A stretch of DNA of 64,000 nt from RHKX01 sp046330415 (GTDB lineage Bacteria; Actinomycetota; Thermoleophilia; Solirubrobacterales; 70-9). The stretch spans positions 152,536 through 216,535 of the forward strand of contig JAXLSW010000009.1 in NCBI GenBank assembly GCA_046330415.1. Direction: 5' to 3'. Positions within the stretch are counted from its first letter, which is position 1. Every line of letters begins with the position of its first letter. The position numbers were made by a program, and so were the translations under genes. Below are positions 1 to 8,969 of the stretch, piece after piece. The notes beneath the pieces were generated by a model. The model was not told the origin of the DNA, made no database searches, and saw nothing but the letters and a program-made list of their open reading frames with translations.

Positions 1-1
1 C

Positions 2-1633
2 TCCGAGGCCGAGGATCTCGTCCAGAACGACCCCGACTTCCGGGCGGCGCTCGCCAAGCGCGGGATCACCGACTTCGAGGGCATCCAGATCGACGCCTGG
101 CCCGCCGGCAACTTCGGCGACCCGACCGAGACCGGCCGCCTCGCCCGCTGCGTCGCCTTCGTCAAGCCGAAGCCGCTCGACAGCGAGTGGGCCCACCCCG
201 TCGACGGGCTGATCGCGCTCGTCGACCTCACCCACCTGAAGATGCTGCGGATCGACGACCACGGAGTGGTCCCGGTCCCCGAGGAGTCGGGGAACTTCGA
301 CGTCGAGGCCGCCGAGCACTGGATGGGCGGGCTGCGCACCGACATCAAGCCGATCGAGATCAAGCAGCCCGAGGGCCCGAGCTTCGAGGTGGACGGCAAC
401 GTCGTCCGCTGGCAGAACTGGGAGCTGCACGTCGGCTTCACCCCCCGGGAGGGGCTCGTGCTCAGCGAGGTCGCCTACCGCGACGGTGGCGAGCGGCGCT
501 CGATCCTGCACCGCGCGTCGATCTCGGAGATGGTCGTCCCCTACGGCGACCCGAACCCGACCCACTACTTCAAGAACGCATTCGACGCGGGCGAGAACGG
601 GCTGGGGATCGCCGCCTCCTCGCTGACGCTCGGCTGCGACTGCCTCGGCGAGATCCACTACTTCGACGCGACCGTCAACAACGGCGCCGGCGATCCGGTC
701 GAGATCCCGAACGCGATCTGCATGCACGAGGAGGACTTCGGCGTACTCTGGCGCCACATCGAGTGGCGCACCGGCGAGGGCGAGATCCGTCGGTCGCGGC
801 GGCTCGTGATCTCCTTCTTCGCCGCCGTGGGCAACTACGACTACGGGTTCTTCTGGTACCTGCAGCAGGACGGGACGATCGAGTTCGAGGCGAAGCTGAC
901 GGGCGTCCTCTCGACCGGGGGCATCCCGCCGGGCGAGGAGCCCGGCCACGGCGTGCTCGTCGCCCCCGGCCTCAACGCGATGGTCCACCAGCACTACTTC
1001 AACGCGCGCCTCGACTTCGACCTCGACGGGGTCGACAACTCGGTGGTCGAGGTCGAGTCCCAGTCGATGCCCCCGGGCCCCGCCAACCCCTGGAACAACG
1101 CGATCGAGTTCACCCGCCGGACCCTGGAGACCGAGCTCGAGGGAAGGCGCCGGCTGAACGCCCCCTCAGCCCGCTGGTGGGAGGTCGTCAACCCGAACCG
1201 GACCGGCCGCCTCGGCCACCCGGTCGGCTTCCGGCTCGTCGCCGGTGAGAACGCCGTCCCATACGCCCACCCCGACGCGGCGATCATGAAGCGGGCCGCG
1301 TTCATCTCCGAGCATCTCTGGGTGACGCCATACGAACCGGCCGAGCGCTACGCCGCCGGCGACTACCCGAGCCAGCACCCCGGCGGGGGTGGCCTGCCCG
1401 AATGGACCGACCAGGACCGCGGCATCGAGGACACGGACGTGGTGCTCTGGTACACGTTCGGCCACCACCACATCCCTCGCGCCGAGGACTGGCCGATCAT
1501 GCCCGTCGCGCGGATGGGATTCATGCTCAAGCCGACGAACTTCTTCGCCCGCAACCCCTCGCTCGACGTCCCCCCGTCGCAGCCGCACGACCCGTCCTGT
1601 CACAGCAACAAGTCCGGCTGCGATCACTGCTGA
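2..1633 (+). CDS. Copper-containing primary amine oxidase (5' truncated by window edge)
   Basis: Oxidatively deaminates primary amines to aldehydes, releasing ammonia and H2O2, using copper and the self-made cofactor topaquinone. The frame is open from base 2, so the N-terminal domains lie outside the window; 543 residues remain. The topaquinone precursor is the first Tyr of GNYDY (about residue 279 of the visible part). The catalytic base is the Asp of FDAGENGLG, 84 residues earlier, the same spacing as in the Arthrobacter enzyme. Copper ligands are the HQH pair about 50 residues after the cofactor Tyr and a His in HHHIPRAEDWP. The C-terminus is Cys-rich (SGCDHC). An SDR gene follows 22 bp downstream with its own ribosome-binding site. 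Family assignment is secure; the amine substrate is unknown. Confidence 0.95.
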   Translation, partial: SEAEDLVQNDPDFRAALAKRGITDFEGIQIDAWPAGNFGDPTETGRLARCVAFVKPKPLDSEWAHPVDGLIALVDLTHLKMLRIDDHGVVPVPEESGNFDVEAAEHWMGGLRTDIKPIEIKQPEGPSFEVDGNVVRWQNWELHVGFTPREGLVLSEVAYRDGGERRSILHRASISEMVVPYGDPNPTHYFKNAFDAGENGLGIAASSLTLGCDCLGEIHYFDATVNNGAGDPVEIPNAICMHEEDFGVLWRHIEWRTGEGEIRRSRRLVISFFAAVGNYDYGFFWYLQQDGTIEFEAKLTGVLSTGGIPPGEEPGHGVLVAPGLNAMVHQHYFNARLDFDLDGVDNSVVEVESQSMPPGPANPWNNAIEFTRRTLETELEGRRRLNAPSARWWEVVNPNRTGRLGHPVGFRLVAGENAVPYAHPDAAIMKRAAFISEHLWVTPYEPAERYAAGDYPSQHPGGGGLPEWTDQDRGIEDTDVVLWYTFGHHHIPRAEDWPIMPVARMGFMLKPTNFFARNPSLDVPPSQPHDPSCHSNKSGCDHC

Positions 1634-1655
1634 GCCGGCACCGAAGGAGACGCCG

Positions 1656-2363
1656 ATGACCTCACTCGAAGGACGCACCGCCCTCGTCACCGGCGCCAGC
1701 CGCGGGCTCGGCGCGGCGATCGCCCATGACCTCGACGCGCTCGGCGTCAACCTCGCGCTCGCCTCGCGAAGCGGTGACGACCTCGGCATCGAGGGCGCCC
1801 TCGCGCAGTCCTGCGACGTCCGCGACGCCGCCGCCCTCGAGGCGATCACGGCCGCCGCGGTCGAGCGCTTCGGCGGCCTCGACATCGTCGTCGCCAACGC
1901 CGGAGTCGGCGGCTACGGAGACTTCATCGACGGCGACGCGGCCTTCGACGAGGAGATCATCGACGTCAACGTCAAGGGCCTCCTGAACACGGTGCGGGCG
2001 ACGCTCCCGGCACTTCGCAAGAGCGACGCGGCCGACCTGCTCAACGTCTCCTCGATCGCCGGCCAACGCGCTCCCGAGGGCGAGGCCGTCTACGCCGCCG
2101 CCAAGCACGCGCAGGTCGGCTTCATGCGCTCACTCGACCACGAGCTCTGGAAGCTCGGCGTCCGCTGCTCGATCGTCTGTCCGGGGGGCATCGCGACGGA
2201 CTTCGCGATGGGGACCGGGCGGACTCCCGACGACCCCGACCTCGAGAACTTCATGTCCGCCGAGGAGGTCGCCGAGGCCGTCGTCTACGCGCTGCAGCGA
2301 CCGCGGACCCAGCGGGTGCTGGAGATGAACGTGCTGCCCATGGCCGAAGACTCGATGGGCTGA
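1656..2363 (+). CDS. SDR-family NAD(P)-dependent oxidoreductase
   Basis: A 235-residue classical short-chain dehydrogenase/reductase. The nucleotide-binding motif TGASRGLG is at residues 12-19, ANAGVGG stands for the usual NNAG, and the active site has a Ser in NVSSIAG and YAAAK at about 146-150. The ATG at 1656 is chosen because GAAGGAGA lies just upstream; the longer open frame to the left is a shadow of the amine oxidase. The gene sits 22 bp after the amine oxidase and 11 bp before a GH4 glycosidase, so it is probably co-transcribed. The substrate cannot be told from sequence; an aldehyde or sugar alcohol would suit the neighbours. Confidence 0.92.
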   Translation: MTSLEGRTALVTGASRGLGAAIAHDLDALGVNLALASRSGDDLGIEGALAQSCDVRDAAALEAITAAAVERFGGLDIVVANAGVGGYGDFIDGDAAFDEEIIDVNVKGLLNTVRATLPALRKSDAADLLNVSSIAGQRAPEGEAVYAAAKHAQVGFMRSLDHELWKLGVRCSIVCPGGIATDFAMGTGRTPDDPDLENFMSAEEVAEAVVYALQRPRTQRVLEMNVLPMAEDSMG

Positions 2364-2374
2364 GGGAGCGTCCG

Positions 2375-3709
2375 ATGAGCACCAAGGTCACGATGATCGG
2401 CGGCGGCTCGAGCAGCTTCGTGCCGCCGCTTCTGCGCCGCTTCATCCGCTCCGAGGAGCTCGGCGACGCGCACGTCGAGCTGATGGACGTCGACGAGGCG
2501 CGGCTCGACACGATGGTCAAGCTCGCCGGCAAGCTGATCGAGGCCGAGGGAAGCCCGCTGAAGGTGACGGGCACGCTCGACCAGCGCGAGGCGCTGCGGG
2601 GTACCGACTTCGTGATCGCGGCGATCTCCGTCGGGGGCATGGACGCCTGGGCGGAGGACATCGAGATCCCGGCCCGCTACGGGATCTTCATGAACGTCTG
2701 CGATTCGGTCGGTCCCGGCGGCATCTTCCGCACCCTGCGCAACGCACCGATCCTGGAGAGCGTCGCCCGCGACGTGGCCGAGGTCGCTCCCGGCGCGCGG
2801 ATCTTCAACTACACGAACCCGGCCCCGGTCGAGGCGCTGGCGATGCTCACGGTCCCCGGCGCTGAGGTGATCTCGCTCTGCTCCTGCACGCAGCATCCAG
2901 CCAGCGTGGAATGGCTGGCGCGGCAGGCGGGAGTCGAGCCGGAGCTGGTCGAGATGCCCCCGCTCGTCGGCGGCATCAACCACTGCGCCGGCGTCACCGA
3001 GCTGCGCCTGCGCGACGGGCGTGACGGCCTCGCCCTGGCCCGCGACAACGCGACCGAGCCGGTCGTCAAGTTCGCCCTCGAGACCTACGGCGTGCTGCCC
3101 TACTGCTGGCCGCACTGGACCGAGTTCTACCCGCAGATGCAGCGCCTCAAGGAGCCATACGAGGGTCGCGCCCAGGGGATGCCGATGCGCTACGGGATCA
3201 CGATCCACGACATGGACAAGGAGCGCGCCCGGGTCAGCGAGGTCGCCGACCTCGTCGCCGAGTGGACCGCTCCCGGCGCTGGTCCCGTCACCCTCGACGA
3301 CCTTCCTCCGGGAGCCGAGGAGGAGGGGATCGAGGTGATCGAGATCATGGAGGCGATCCTCGCGAACCGCAGCGAGGTCCACGTCGTCAACGCCCGCAAC
3401 GACGGTGCGATCAGCAACCTCCCCGACGACGCGGTCGTCGAGGTGCTCGCCGAGGTCAACGGCCACGGTGTCTCCCCGCTTCGGCACGGCCCGCTCCAGG
3501 AGACCTACGCCGCCCACCTGCGCCGCTACGTCGACGTCCAGAAGCAGATGGTCCGCGCGGCGCTGAGCGGCTCGCGGGAGGAGCTGCTCGGGGCGTTCAC
3601 GCTCGACCCGATGACCCAGGCCTACTGCGACCTCGACCAGACTGTCGCGATGATGGACGAGATGCTCGCGGCAAACGCTCACCTGCTCCCCCGCTTCACC
3701 GCCGTCTGA
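2375..3709 (+). CDS. Glycoside hydrolase family 4 (alpha-glucosidase/alpha-galactosidase type)
   Basis: GH4 enzymes cleave glycosides by an oxidation-elimination route that needs NAD+ and usually Mn2+. This 444-residue protein begins with the Rossmann motif MIGGGSSSF, has the GH4 signature NYTNPAP at about residue 150, and carries the likely metal ligands Cys in LCSC (about 170) and His in GGINHCAG (about 202). The usual CH(S/G) motif is altered to CSCTQH, so the metal site may differ from MelA/AglA types. The ATG is 11 bp after the SDR stop, with GAGGGAG before it. An alpha-mannosidase follows 13 bp downstream, which suggests a catabolic operon for an alpha-linked glycan. The substrate could be galactoside, glucoside or glucuronide. 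Confidence 0.9.
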   Translation: MSTKVTMIGGGSSSFVPPLLRRFIRSEELGDAHVELMDVDEARLDTMVKLAGKLIEAEGSPLKVTGTLDQREALRGTDFVIAAISVGGMDAWAEDIEIPARYGIFMNVCDSVGPGGIFRTLRNAPILESVARDVAEVAPGARIFNYTNPAPVEALAMLTVPGAEVISLCSCTQHPASVEWLARQAGVEPELVEMPPLVGGINHCAGVTELRLRDGRDGLALARDNATEPVVKFALETYGVLPYCWPHWTEFYPQMQRLKEPYEGRAQGMPMRYGITIHDMDKERARVSEVADLVAEWTAPGAGPVTLDDLPPGAEEEGIEVIEIMEAILANRSEVHVVNARNDGAISNLPDDAVVEVLAEVNGHGVSPLRHGPLQETYAAHLRRYVDVQKQMVRAALSGSREELLGAFTLDPMTQAYCDLDQTVAMMDEMLAANAHLLPRFTAV

Positions 3710-3722
3710 TCGGAGGCGGCGG

Positions 3723-6700
3723 GTGCCTCGCCACCTCGAGCAGACCCGGCGCCGGATCTGGCAGACGGCGAGCCGCCTGCGCTCGCTCGCGCATTCCGAG
3801 ACGCTCGCGCCCGCCGATCTGCTCGTCAGCGAGCGGACCGGGCGCGAGGGCTGGGCGGCTCGCGAGGACCTCGAGCTGCGGCCGGCGGCGCTCGGTGATG
3901 AGTTCGGCCCGCAGTGGGCCACCTTCTGGTTCCGGATCGGCGCGACGGTGCCGGAGGACTGGAGCGGCGGCGCCGTCGAGCTGATCTGGGACAGCGGCTG
4001 CGAGGCGACGCTGTGGCGCGAGGGACGCGTCGTCCAGGGCCTCTACTCCGGATGGCGGGCGCTGCGGACGAGCGCCGTCGTCCTCGACGAGGCCCGCGGC
4101 GGGGAGGAGCTCGAGCTCTGGGTCGAGATGGCGTGCAACTCCTGGGCCGGAGACGACCCCGATCCCGAGCCGGGAGTCGATCCGGCGATCGCCGCGCGGT
4201 GGCGCCTCGGCCGCAACTGGACCGAGCCACTCGCGGCGTCCGCGCCCCGGCACATCCCCGAGCCGGCGCGGCTGACCGCCTGCGCGATCGGTCTCACCGA
4301 CCCCCTCGCCCGCCGGATCGCCGCCGACTTCGGGCAGCTGCGGCTGCTCGAGGAGGAGCGCGAGGCCGGGCTCGATCGCGACTGGGCGGACGAGCTGGTC
4401 GGCGGGCTCGACTGCTTCTGCGACGCGTGGGACGCCGCCGACCGCTCCACCTGGGAGCCCGCGGGGGCGATCCTCACCGAGCTGCTCGCACGCCGCGGCG
4501 CGAGCCCGCGCCATCGCGTCCACGCGGTCGGCCACGCCCACATCGACACCGCGTGGGTCTGGCCGGTCGCCGAGACGCGCCGGAAGATCGTCCGCTCGAC
4601 CGCCAACCAGCTCGAGCTCATGGACCGCTACCCGGAGCACCGCTTCGCCGCCTCGTCCGCCCAGCACTACGCCTGGCTCGAGGAGGACGACCCGGCACTG
4701 TTCGAGCGCATGCGGGAGCGCATCGCCGAGGGGCGTTGGGAGGTGGTCGGCGGCTCCTGGGTCGAGCCCGACTGCAACCTCCCGAGCGGCGAGGCGCTGA
4801 TCCGACAGCTCGCGTTCGGGCTGCGCTTCCTCGAGGAGCGGTTCGGGAACCGGCCCGCCGTGTACTGGAGCCCCGACACCTTCGGGCACAACGGGCAGAT
4901 GCCGCAGATCCTCAGCTCCTGCGGGATGACCGGCTTCGTCACCCAGAAGCTCGCCTGGAACCAGTTCACCCACCCACCCCACAACACGTTCCGCTGGCGC
5001 GGCATCGACGGCAGCGAGGTGCTCGCGCACCTGCCGCCGGTCGGGACCTACAACGCCGAGCTCACCCCGGCGGAGCTGCGCGCCTCGGTCGAGGAGTTTC
5101 GCGACGGCGACCGCTCGCCGCGCAGCCTGCTGCTCTTTGGGCACGGTGACGGCGGCGGGGGGCCGACCACGGAGATCCTCGACCGCGCGGTCCGCTGCGC
5201 CGACCTCCGCGGCCTGCCGTCGGTCGAGCTCTCGTCGGCCACGGCGTTCTTCTCCGAGGTCGAATCCGACGCCGAGTCCGGCGAGCTCGGCGTCGTCAGC
5301 GGCCAGCTCTACTTCGAGTACCACCGCGGCACATACACGAGCCAGGCCCGCACCAAGCGCGGCAACCTCGCCGCCGAGCGCGCGCTTCATGACGCCGAGG
5401 CCGCGGCGACGATGGCGTGGCTGGCCGCGGGCGCTCCCTACCCGGAGGAGGAGCTGGCGGACATCTGGCCGACCCTGCTGCGCAACCAGTTCCACGACAT
5501 CCTCCCCGGCACCTCGCTTCGCGAGGTGCATGAGCAGACCGAGGCCGAGCTGGCCGAGGTGGTCGCCACGGCGGAGCGGCTTCGCGACGCCGCCGTCGAC
5601 TCCCTCGCCGGGGATAGGACCCCCACCGCGGAGGGCGATCCGTCGGTCCCGCTGAACCTGCTCGGTCACGGTCGCCGCGAGGTGCTCGAGGGATCCGATG
5701 GCCCAGCCCTGGCGGAGGCGCCGCCGTTCGGCTTCGGGCGGCTCGCCGATCCCGCCGAGGCCGACGTCGAGGAGGTGCATTTCGCGGCCGACGGCGACGA
5801 GCTCCTGCTCGGCAACGGTCTCGTCGAGGCGCGGCTCGGCGCGGGCGGCGACCTCCTCTCGCTACGGGAGGCCGGAGGTGACCGAGAGCTGCTCGGCGCA
5901 GCGGCGGGCTTTCAGCTGCTCGAGGACCGCCCCACCGCCTTCGATGCCTGGGAGCTCGAGCCCTACGCGGAGCGCAGCGCCGTGTCCGTCGCTCCCGCCT
6001 TGGGATGGGAGCTCGCCGACGGCGGCCCGCTGCGCAAGGAGCTCATCTTCCGCCGCGAGCTCAGCTCCTCGAGCTCCCTCGTCCAGCGTGTCCGACTCGA
6101 CGCGGGATCGCGGCGGCTCGAGATCCGCTGCGAGGTCGATTGGCACGAGCGCAACCGCCTCCTGCACTTCTCGCTGCCGCTGGTCGTCCGCTCCGAGCGC
6201 GCCACCTACGGCGCGCAGTTCGGGGTGCACGAGCTGACGACCCACCGCAACACCGACGCCGACCTGGCCCACTTCGAGGCGCCGGCGCTCGGCTTCACCG
6301 ACCTCTCCGAGCCCGGGCTCGGCGCGGCGCTCCTGAGCAGCACGAGCTACGGCTACTCAGCCCACGACGGCACGCTCACCCTGAGCCTGCTGCGCGCTCC
6401 GACCGACCCCGACCCCGAGGCCGACCAAGGAGAGCACGAGCTCGCCTTCGCCATCCGTCCTCACGAAGGCGACTGGCGCCGCGCCGGGATCGCCCGTGAG
6501 GCGCTCGCCTTCGCGAACCCGATGCGGCTGGTGGCGGGCGCTGTGCCAAGCGAACCGCTCGCCACCATCGACTCCCCCGACCTCGTCATCGACACGATCA
6601 AGCGCAGCGAGGACGGCGAGGACCTGATCGTGCGGCTGCACGAGGCGCACGGATCGCGGGGAACCGCCCGGCTGCGCACCTCCACCCCGTTCGTCGAGGC

Positions 6701-6815
6701 GCTTCGCACCAACGCGCTCGAGGAGGGCGGCGAGCCGCTGCCGCTCGGGGGCGACGACACCGTCGAGCTCTCCTACCGCCCGTTCGAGATCCTCACCCTG
6801 CGCCTACGGCCCTGA
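3723..6815 (+). CDS. Alpha-mannosidase, glycoside hydrolase family 38
   Basis: A 1030-residue retaining alpha-mannosidase that releases mannose from glycans. The zinc-binding catalytic motif GHAHIDTAWVWP is at about residue 270, and the nucleophile is the Asp of WSPDTFGHNGQMPQI at about 385. Further GH38 signatures are YFEYHRGTYTSQARTKR and RNQFHDILPGTS, followed by the long C-terminal beta-sandwich region. No signal peptide is visible, so a cytoplasmic location is expected. The GTG at 3723 is preceded by GGAGG and lies 13 bp after the GH4 stop. It is the last gene of the run; a small hairpin follows before a convergent gene. Confidence 0.95.
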   Translation: MPRHLEQTRRRIWQTASRLRSLAHSETLAPADLLVSERTGREGWAAREDLELRPAALGDEFGPQWATFWFRIGATVPEDWSGGAVELIWDSGCEATLWREGRVVQGLYSGWRALRTSAVVLDEARGGEELELWVEMACNSWAGDDPDPEPGVDPAIAARWRLGRNWTEPLAASAPRHIPEPARLTACAIGLTDPLARRIAADFGQLRLLEEEREAGLDRDWADELVGGLDCFCDAWDAADRSTWEPAGAILTELLARRGASPRHRVHAVGHAHIDTAWVWPVAETRRKIVRSTANQLELMDRYPEHRFAASSAQHYAWLEEDDPALFERMRERIAEGRWEVVGGSWVEPDCNLPSGEALIRQLAFGLRFLEERFGNRPAVYWSPDTFGHNGQMPQILSSCGMTGFVTQKLAWNQFTHPPHNTFRWRGIDGSEVLAHLPPVGTYNAELTPAELRASVEEFRDGDRSPRSLLLFGHGDGGGGPTTEILDRAVRCADLRGLPSVELSSATAFFSEVESDAESGELGVVSGQLYFEYHRGTYTSQARTKRGNLAAERALHDAEAAATMAWLAAGAPYPEEELADIWPTLLRNQFHDILPGTSLREVHEQTEAELAEVVATAERLRDAAVDSLAGDRTPTAEGDPSVPLNLLGHGRREVLEGSDGPALAEAPPFGFGRLADPAEADVEEVHFAADGDELLLGNGLVEARLGAGGDLLSLREAGGDRELLGAAAGFQLLEDRPTAFDAWELEPYAERSAVSVAPALGWELADGGPLRKELIFRRELSSSSSLVQRVRLDAGSRRLEIRCEVDWHERNRLLHFSLPLVVRSERATYGAQFGVHELTTHRNTDADLAHFEAPALGFTDLSEPGLGAALLSSTSYGYSAHDGTLTLSLLRAPTDPDPEADQGEHELAFAIRPHEGDWRRAGIAREALAFANPMRLVAGAVPSEPLATIDSPDLVIDTIKRSEDGEDLIVRLHEAHGSRGTARLRTSTPFVEALRTNALEEGGEPLPLGGDDTVELSYRPFEILTLRLRP

Positions 6816-6819
6816 GGAA

Positions 6820-6834
6820 CGGGCGCAGAGCCCG
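6820..6834. terminator. Small GC hairpin between convergent genes
   Basis: CGGGC and GCCCG arms flank a 5-nt loop just after the alpha-mannosidase stop and before the convergent beta-helix gene stop at 6858. There is no T tract, so a terminator role is only suggested by position. Confidence 0.35.
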
Positions 6835-6857
6835 CGCCTCGCCGCTTCCAGCCGCTC

Positions 6858-8888
6858 CTACCCGCGCTTCAGCTTCGCGGTGAGCAGCTTGGAGTAGACC
6901 TGGCCGGCGTCGTTGGTGAGCGAGGCGTTGATCTTCGCCTCGACCTTGCGGCCGTTCTTCAGCGCCTTCTTGATGCGGCGGTTGCCGTCCTTGTTCTTGG
7001 CCTTGAGAACGATGGTCACGCGCTGGCCGGAGGTGATGGTGTCGGCCTGCATCTGCACCGCGTTGCCCTTGTTGACGAAGATCTTGCCGCCCGTGTGGAC
7101 GCGGACCTGCTCACCGGCGCCCGCCACCACCTCGAGCTTGATCGTGCCACCCTTCTGGACCTGCGGGCTGGACATCTCCAGAAACGGGTCGATCACGGCC
7201 GACGAGGCGACCTGCGCCGTTGCCGCGGAGCGCTCCGGTCCGCCCTCCGTGTAGCCGTTCTCGGCGCTGACGTCGACGCGGATCGTGCTGCCGGCGTCGG
7301 CGTCGGTGAGCGCGTAGGTGGCGGCGTCGGTTCCCACCGGCGTGCAGTTGGAGCCGCCCGCGTCGCAGCGCAGCCACTGGTAGTGGAAGGAGGTGGGGTT
7401 GCCGCTCCAGGTGCCCTGGGAGGCGCTGAGCGTCTGGCCGGACTTCGCCTGGCCGGAGATCGCCGGCGGCGCCGTGTTGGCGATCGCCTGCACCTCGACC
7501 GCCCCCATGTCGGACTGGTTGCCGGGCCCGGCGGCGACCTTGGTCAGGTCGACCGGGCGCAGGAGCCCACGCTGGTCCTCGGTGAGAGAGGTGTTCGCCG
7601 CGTCGAGCGCCGGGCTCGACGGCCCCGGGAGCAGCGTCTCGGTCGGCCCGCCGTTGTCGGCGAGCGGCCCCAGCGCCGGATCGACACCGGTCTTCATCGA
7701 GCCCGGCGTCGTGACGTTGATCGTCGCTGTGCCCGGATTCTCGATCAGGTCGAACTCGGTGTTGATCGTCGTCGCCCCAGTGCTCACGTCGGCGGCCGCG
7801 TTGTCGGCGACGATCGAGTTCTTCAGGGTCACCGGGTCCGTGTTCGCGGTCAGCCCGGCACCCTGGTTGGAGGCGATCGTGACGCCGTCGAGCGTCATGC
7901 CGGCGTTGCGGCTGTTGGTAAGGCCGCCCGTCGAACCCGTCGTCTGGTTCCCCGCGATGGTCGTGTTCTCGATCGTCGTCGGCCCGTCCGGGCCGTACAG
8001 ATAAATGCCACCACCGTTGCCCGCGGAGTTGTCGGAGACGGTCGAGTTGTCGATCTCGAACGCGCCGCCGCTGTCGGTGTCGTAGAGGTAGATGCCGCCG
8101 CCGAGGTCACCGGCGTCGTTGCCGCTGATAGTCGTGTCCTCGATCAGGGTGTCGCCGTCGGGGTCGTAGAGGTAGATGCCACCGCCGTCGTCGGTTGCGG
8201 TGTTGTTCTTGATCACCGAGTCAGAGATGTGAATCCTCTGGCCACCGACCGTCGTGTCCTCGTTGTAGATGCCGCCGCCGTCGATACCGGCGGTGTTGCC
8301 GCTGATCTCGGTGCCCTCGATCGTCAGCGAGGAGTTGAAGCCATCGCTCCAGACGGCGCCGCCCTTCGAGCTGGCTGCGTTGCCGGTGAGCACCGAGTCG
8401 CGGATCGTCAGGTGCTGATCCTCGTTCATCACGGCACCGCCCTCCAACGCGTTTCCGCCGGTCAGCGTCAGCCCGGAGATGAGCAGTGGCACGCCGGCGG
8501 GGTACGAGTTCGTGAAGACGATCCGGCTCGCGTTGTTCCCGCTGATCGTGAGCTGATCGGCGCCCGGGCCCTGGATCTCGAGACCGCCACCGTCGTGAAC
8601 GTAGAGCTGGCCGCTGGTGAGCGTGATCGTGCCGGTGACGCTCGAGGCGAAGGTGATCGTGTCGTCGGCGGACGAGGCGTTCGCCTGGTCGACCGCGTCG
8701 CGGAGGCTCCCGGTGCCGGAGTCGGCGTTGCTGGTGACCTCGAACGTGGCGGCCGTCGCACCGTCGGCGAAGAGGACGGTGGAACCAAGAGCCACCACCG
8801 CGCCGGCGGCCGCGCGCGCCGGGCGAGACGCACCGAGTTCCTTCTCGCGCAGGCGCCGGTGCCGTCTCTGAATTCCCCGTTCGCTCAT
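6858..8888 (-). CDS. Secreted right-handed parallel beta-helix repeat protein (CSLREA-like N-terminus)
   Basis: A 676-residue secreted protein. An N-terminal signal region (Ala-rich, ending near GATAATF) leads into TSNADSGTGSLRDAVDQAN, the start of CSLREA/polymorphic-repeat proteins. About fifteen short turns follow of the form NNTATDDGGGIYL or GNDAGDLGGGIYL, typical of a right-handed beta-helix, then an Ig-like segment (FHYQWLRCDAGGSNC). The last 110 residues form a Lys-rich beta module (ALKNGRKVEAKIN) that recurs in other secreted proteins of this window. ATG at 8888 is preferred to an upstream GTG at 8933 because GGAG lies about 10 bp before it. It is probably surface adhesin-like; no catalytic residues are recognised. 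Confidence 0.82.
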   Translation of the reverse strand: MSERGIQRRHRRLREKELGASRPARAAAGAVVALGSTVLFADGATAATFEVTSNADSGTGSLRDAVDQANASSADDTITFASSVTGTITLTSGQLYVHDGGGLEIQGPGADQLTISGNNASRIVFTNSYPAGVPLLISGLTLTGGNALEGGAVMNEDQHLTIRDSVLTGNAASSKGGAVWSDGFNSSLTIEGTEISGNTAGIDGGGIYNEDTTVGGQRIHISDSVIKNNTATDDGGGIYLYDPDGDTLIEDTTISGNDAGDLGGGIYLYDTDSGGAFEIDNSTVSDNSAGNGGGIYLYGPDGPTTIENTTIAGNQTTGSTGGLTNSRNAGMTLDGVTIASNQGAGLTANTDPVTLKNSIVADNAAADVSTGATTINTEFDLIENPGTATINVTTPGSMKTGVDPALGPLADNGGPTETLLPGPSSPALDAANTSLTEDQRGLLRPVDLTKVAAGPGNQSDMGAVEVQAIANTAPPAISGQAKSGQTLSASQGTWSGNPTSFHYQWLRCDAGGSNCTPVGTDAATYALTDADAGSTIRVDVSAENGYTEGGPERSAATAQVASSAVIDPFLEMSSPQVQKGGTIKLEVVAGAGEQVRVHTGGKIFVNKGNAVQMQADTITSGQRVTIVLKAKNKDGNRRIKKALKNGRKVEAKINASLTNDAGQVYSKLLTAKLKRG

Positions 8889-8969
8889 CTGGACTCCATC
8901 CCTTCGATCGGCCCCCTTGCCTGAGCGTCGCAACCTACCAAGCGGGTCGGCCCCCCACGCCGGTTCACC

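Noticed and set aside
3696..5780. A 694-codon minus-strand open frame
   Set aside because: Antisense of the GH38 gene, which has all catalytic motifs; the shadow has none.
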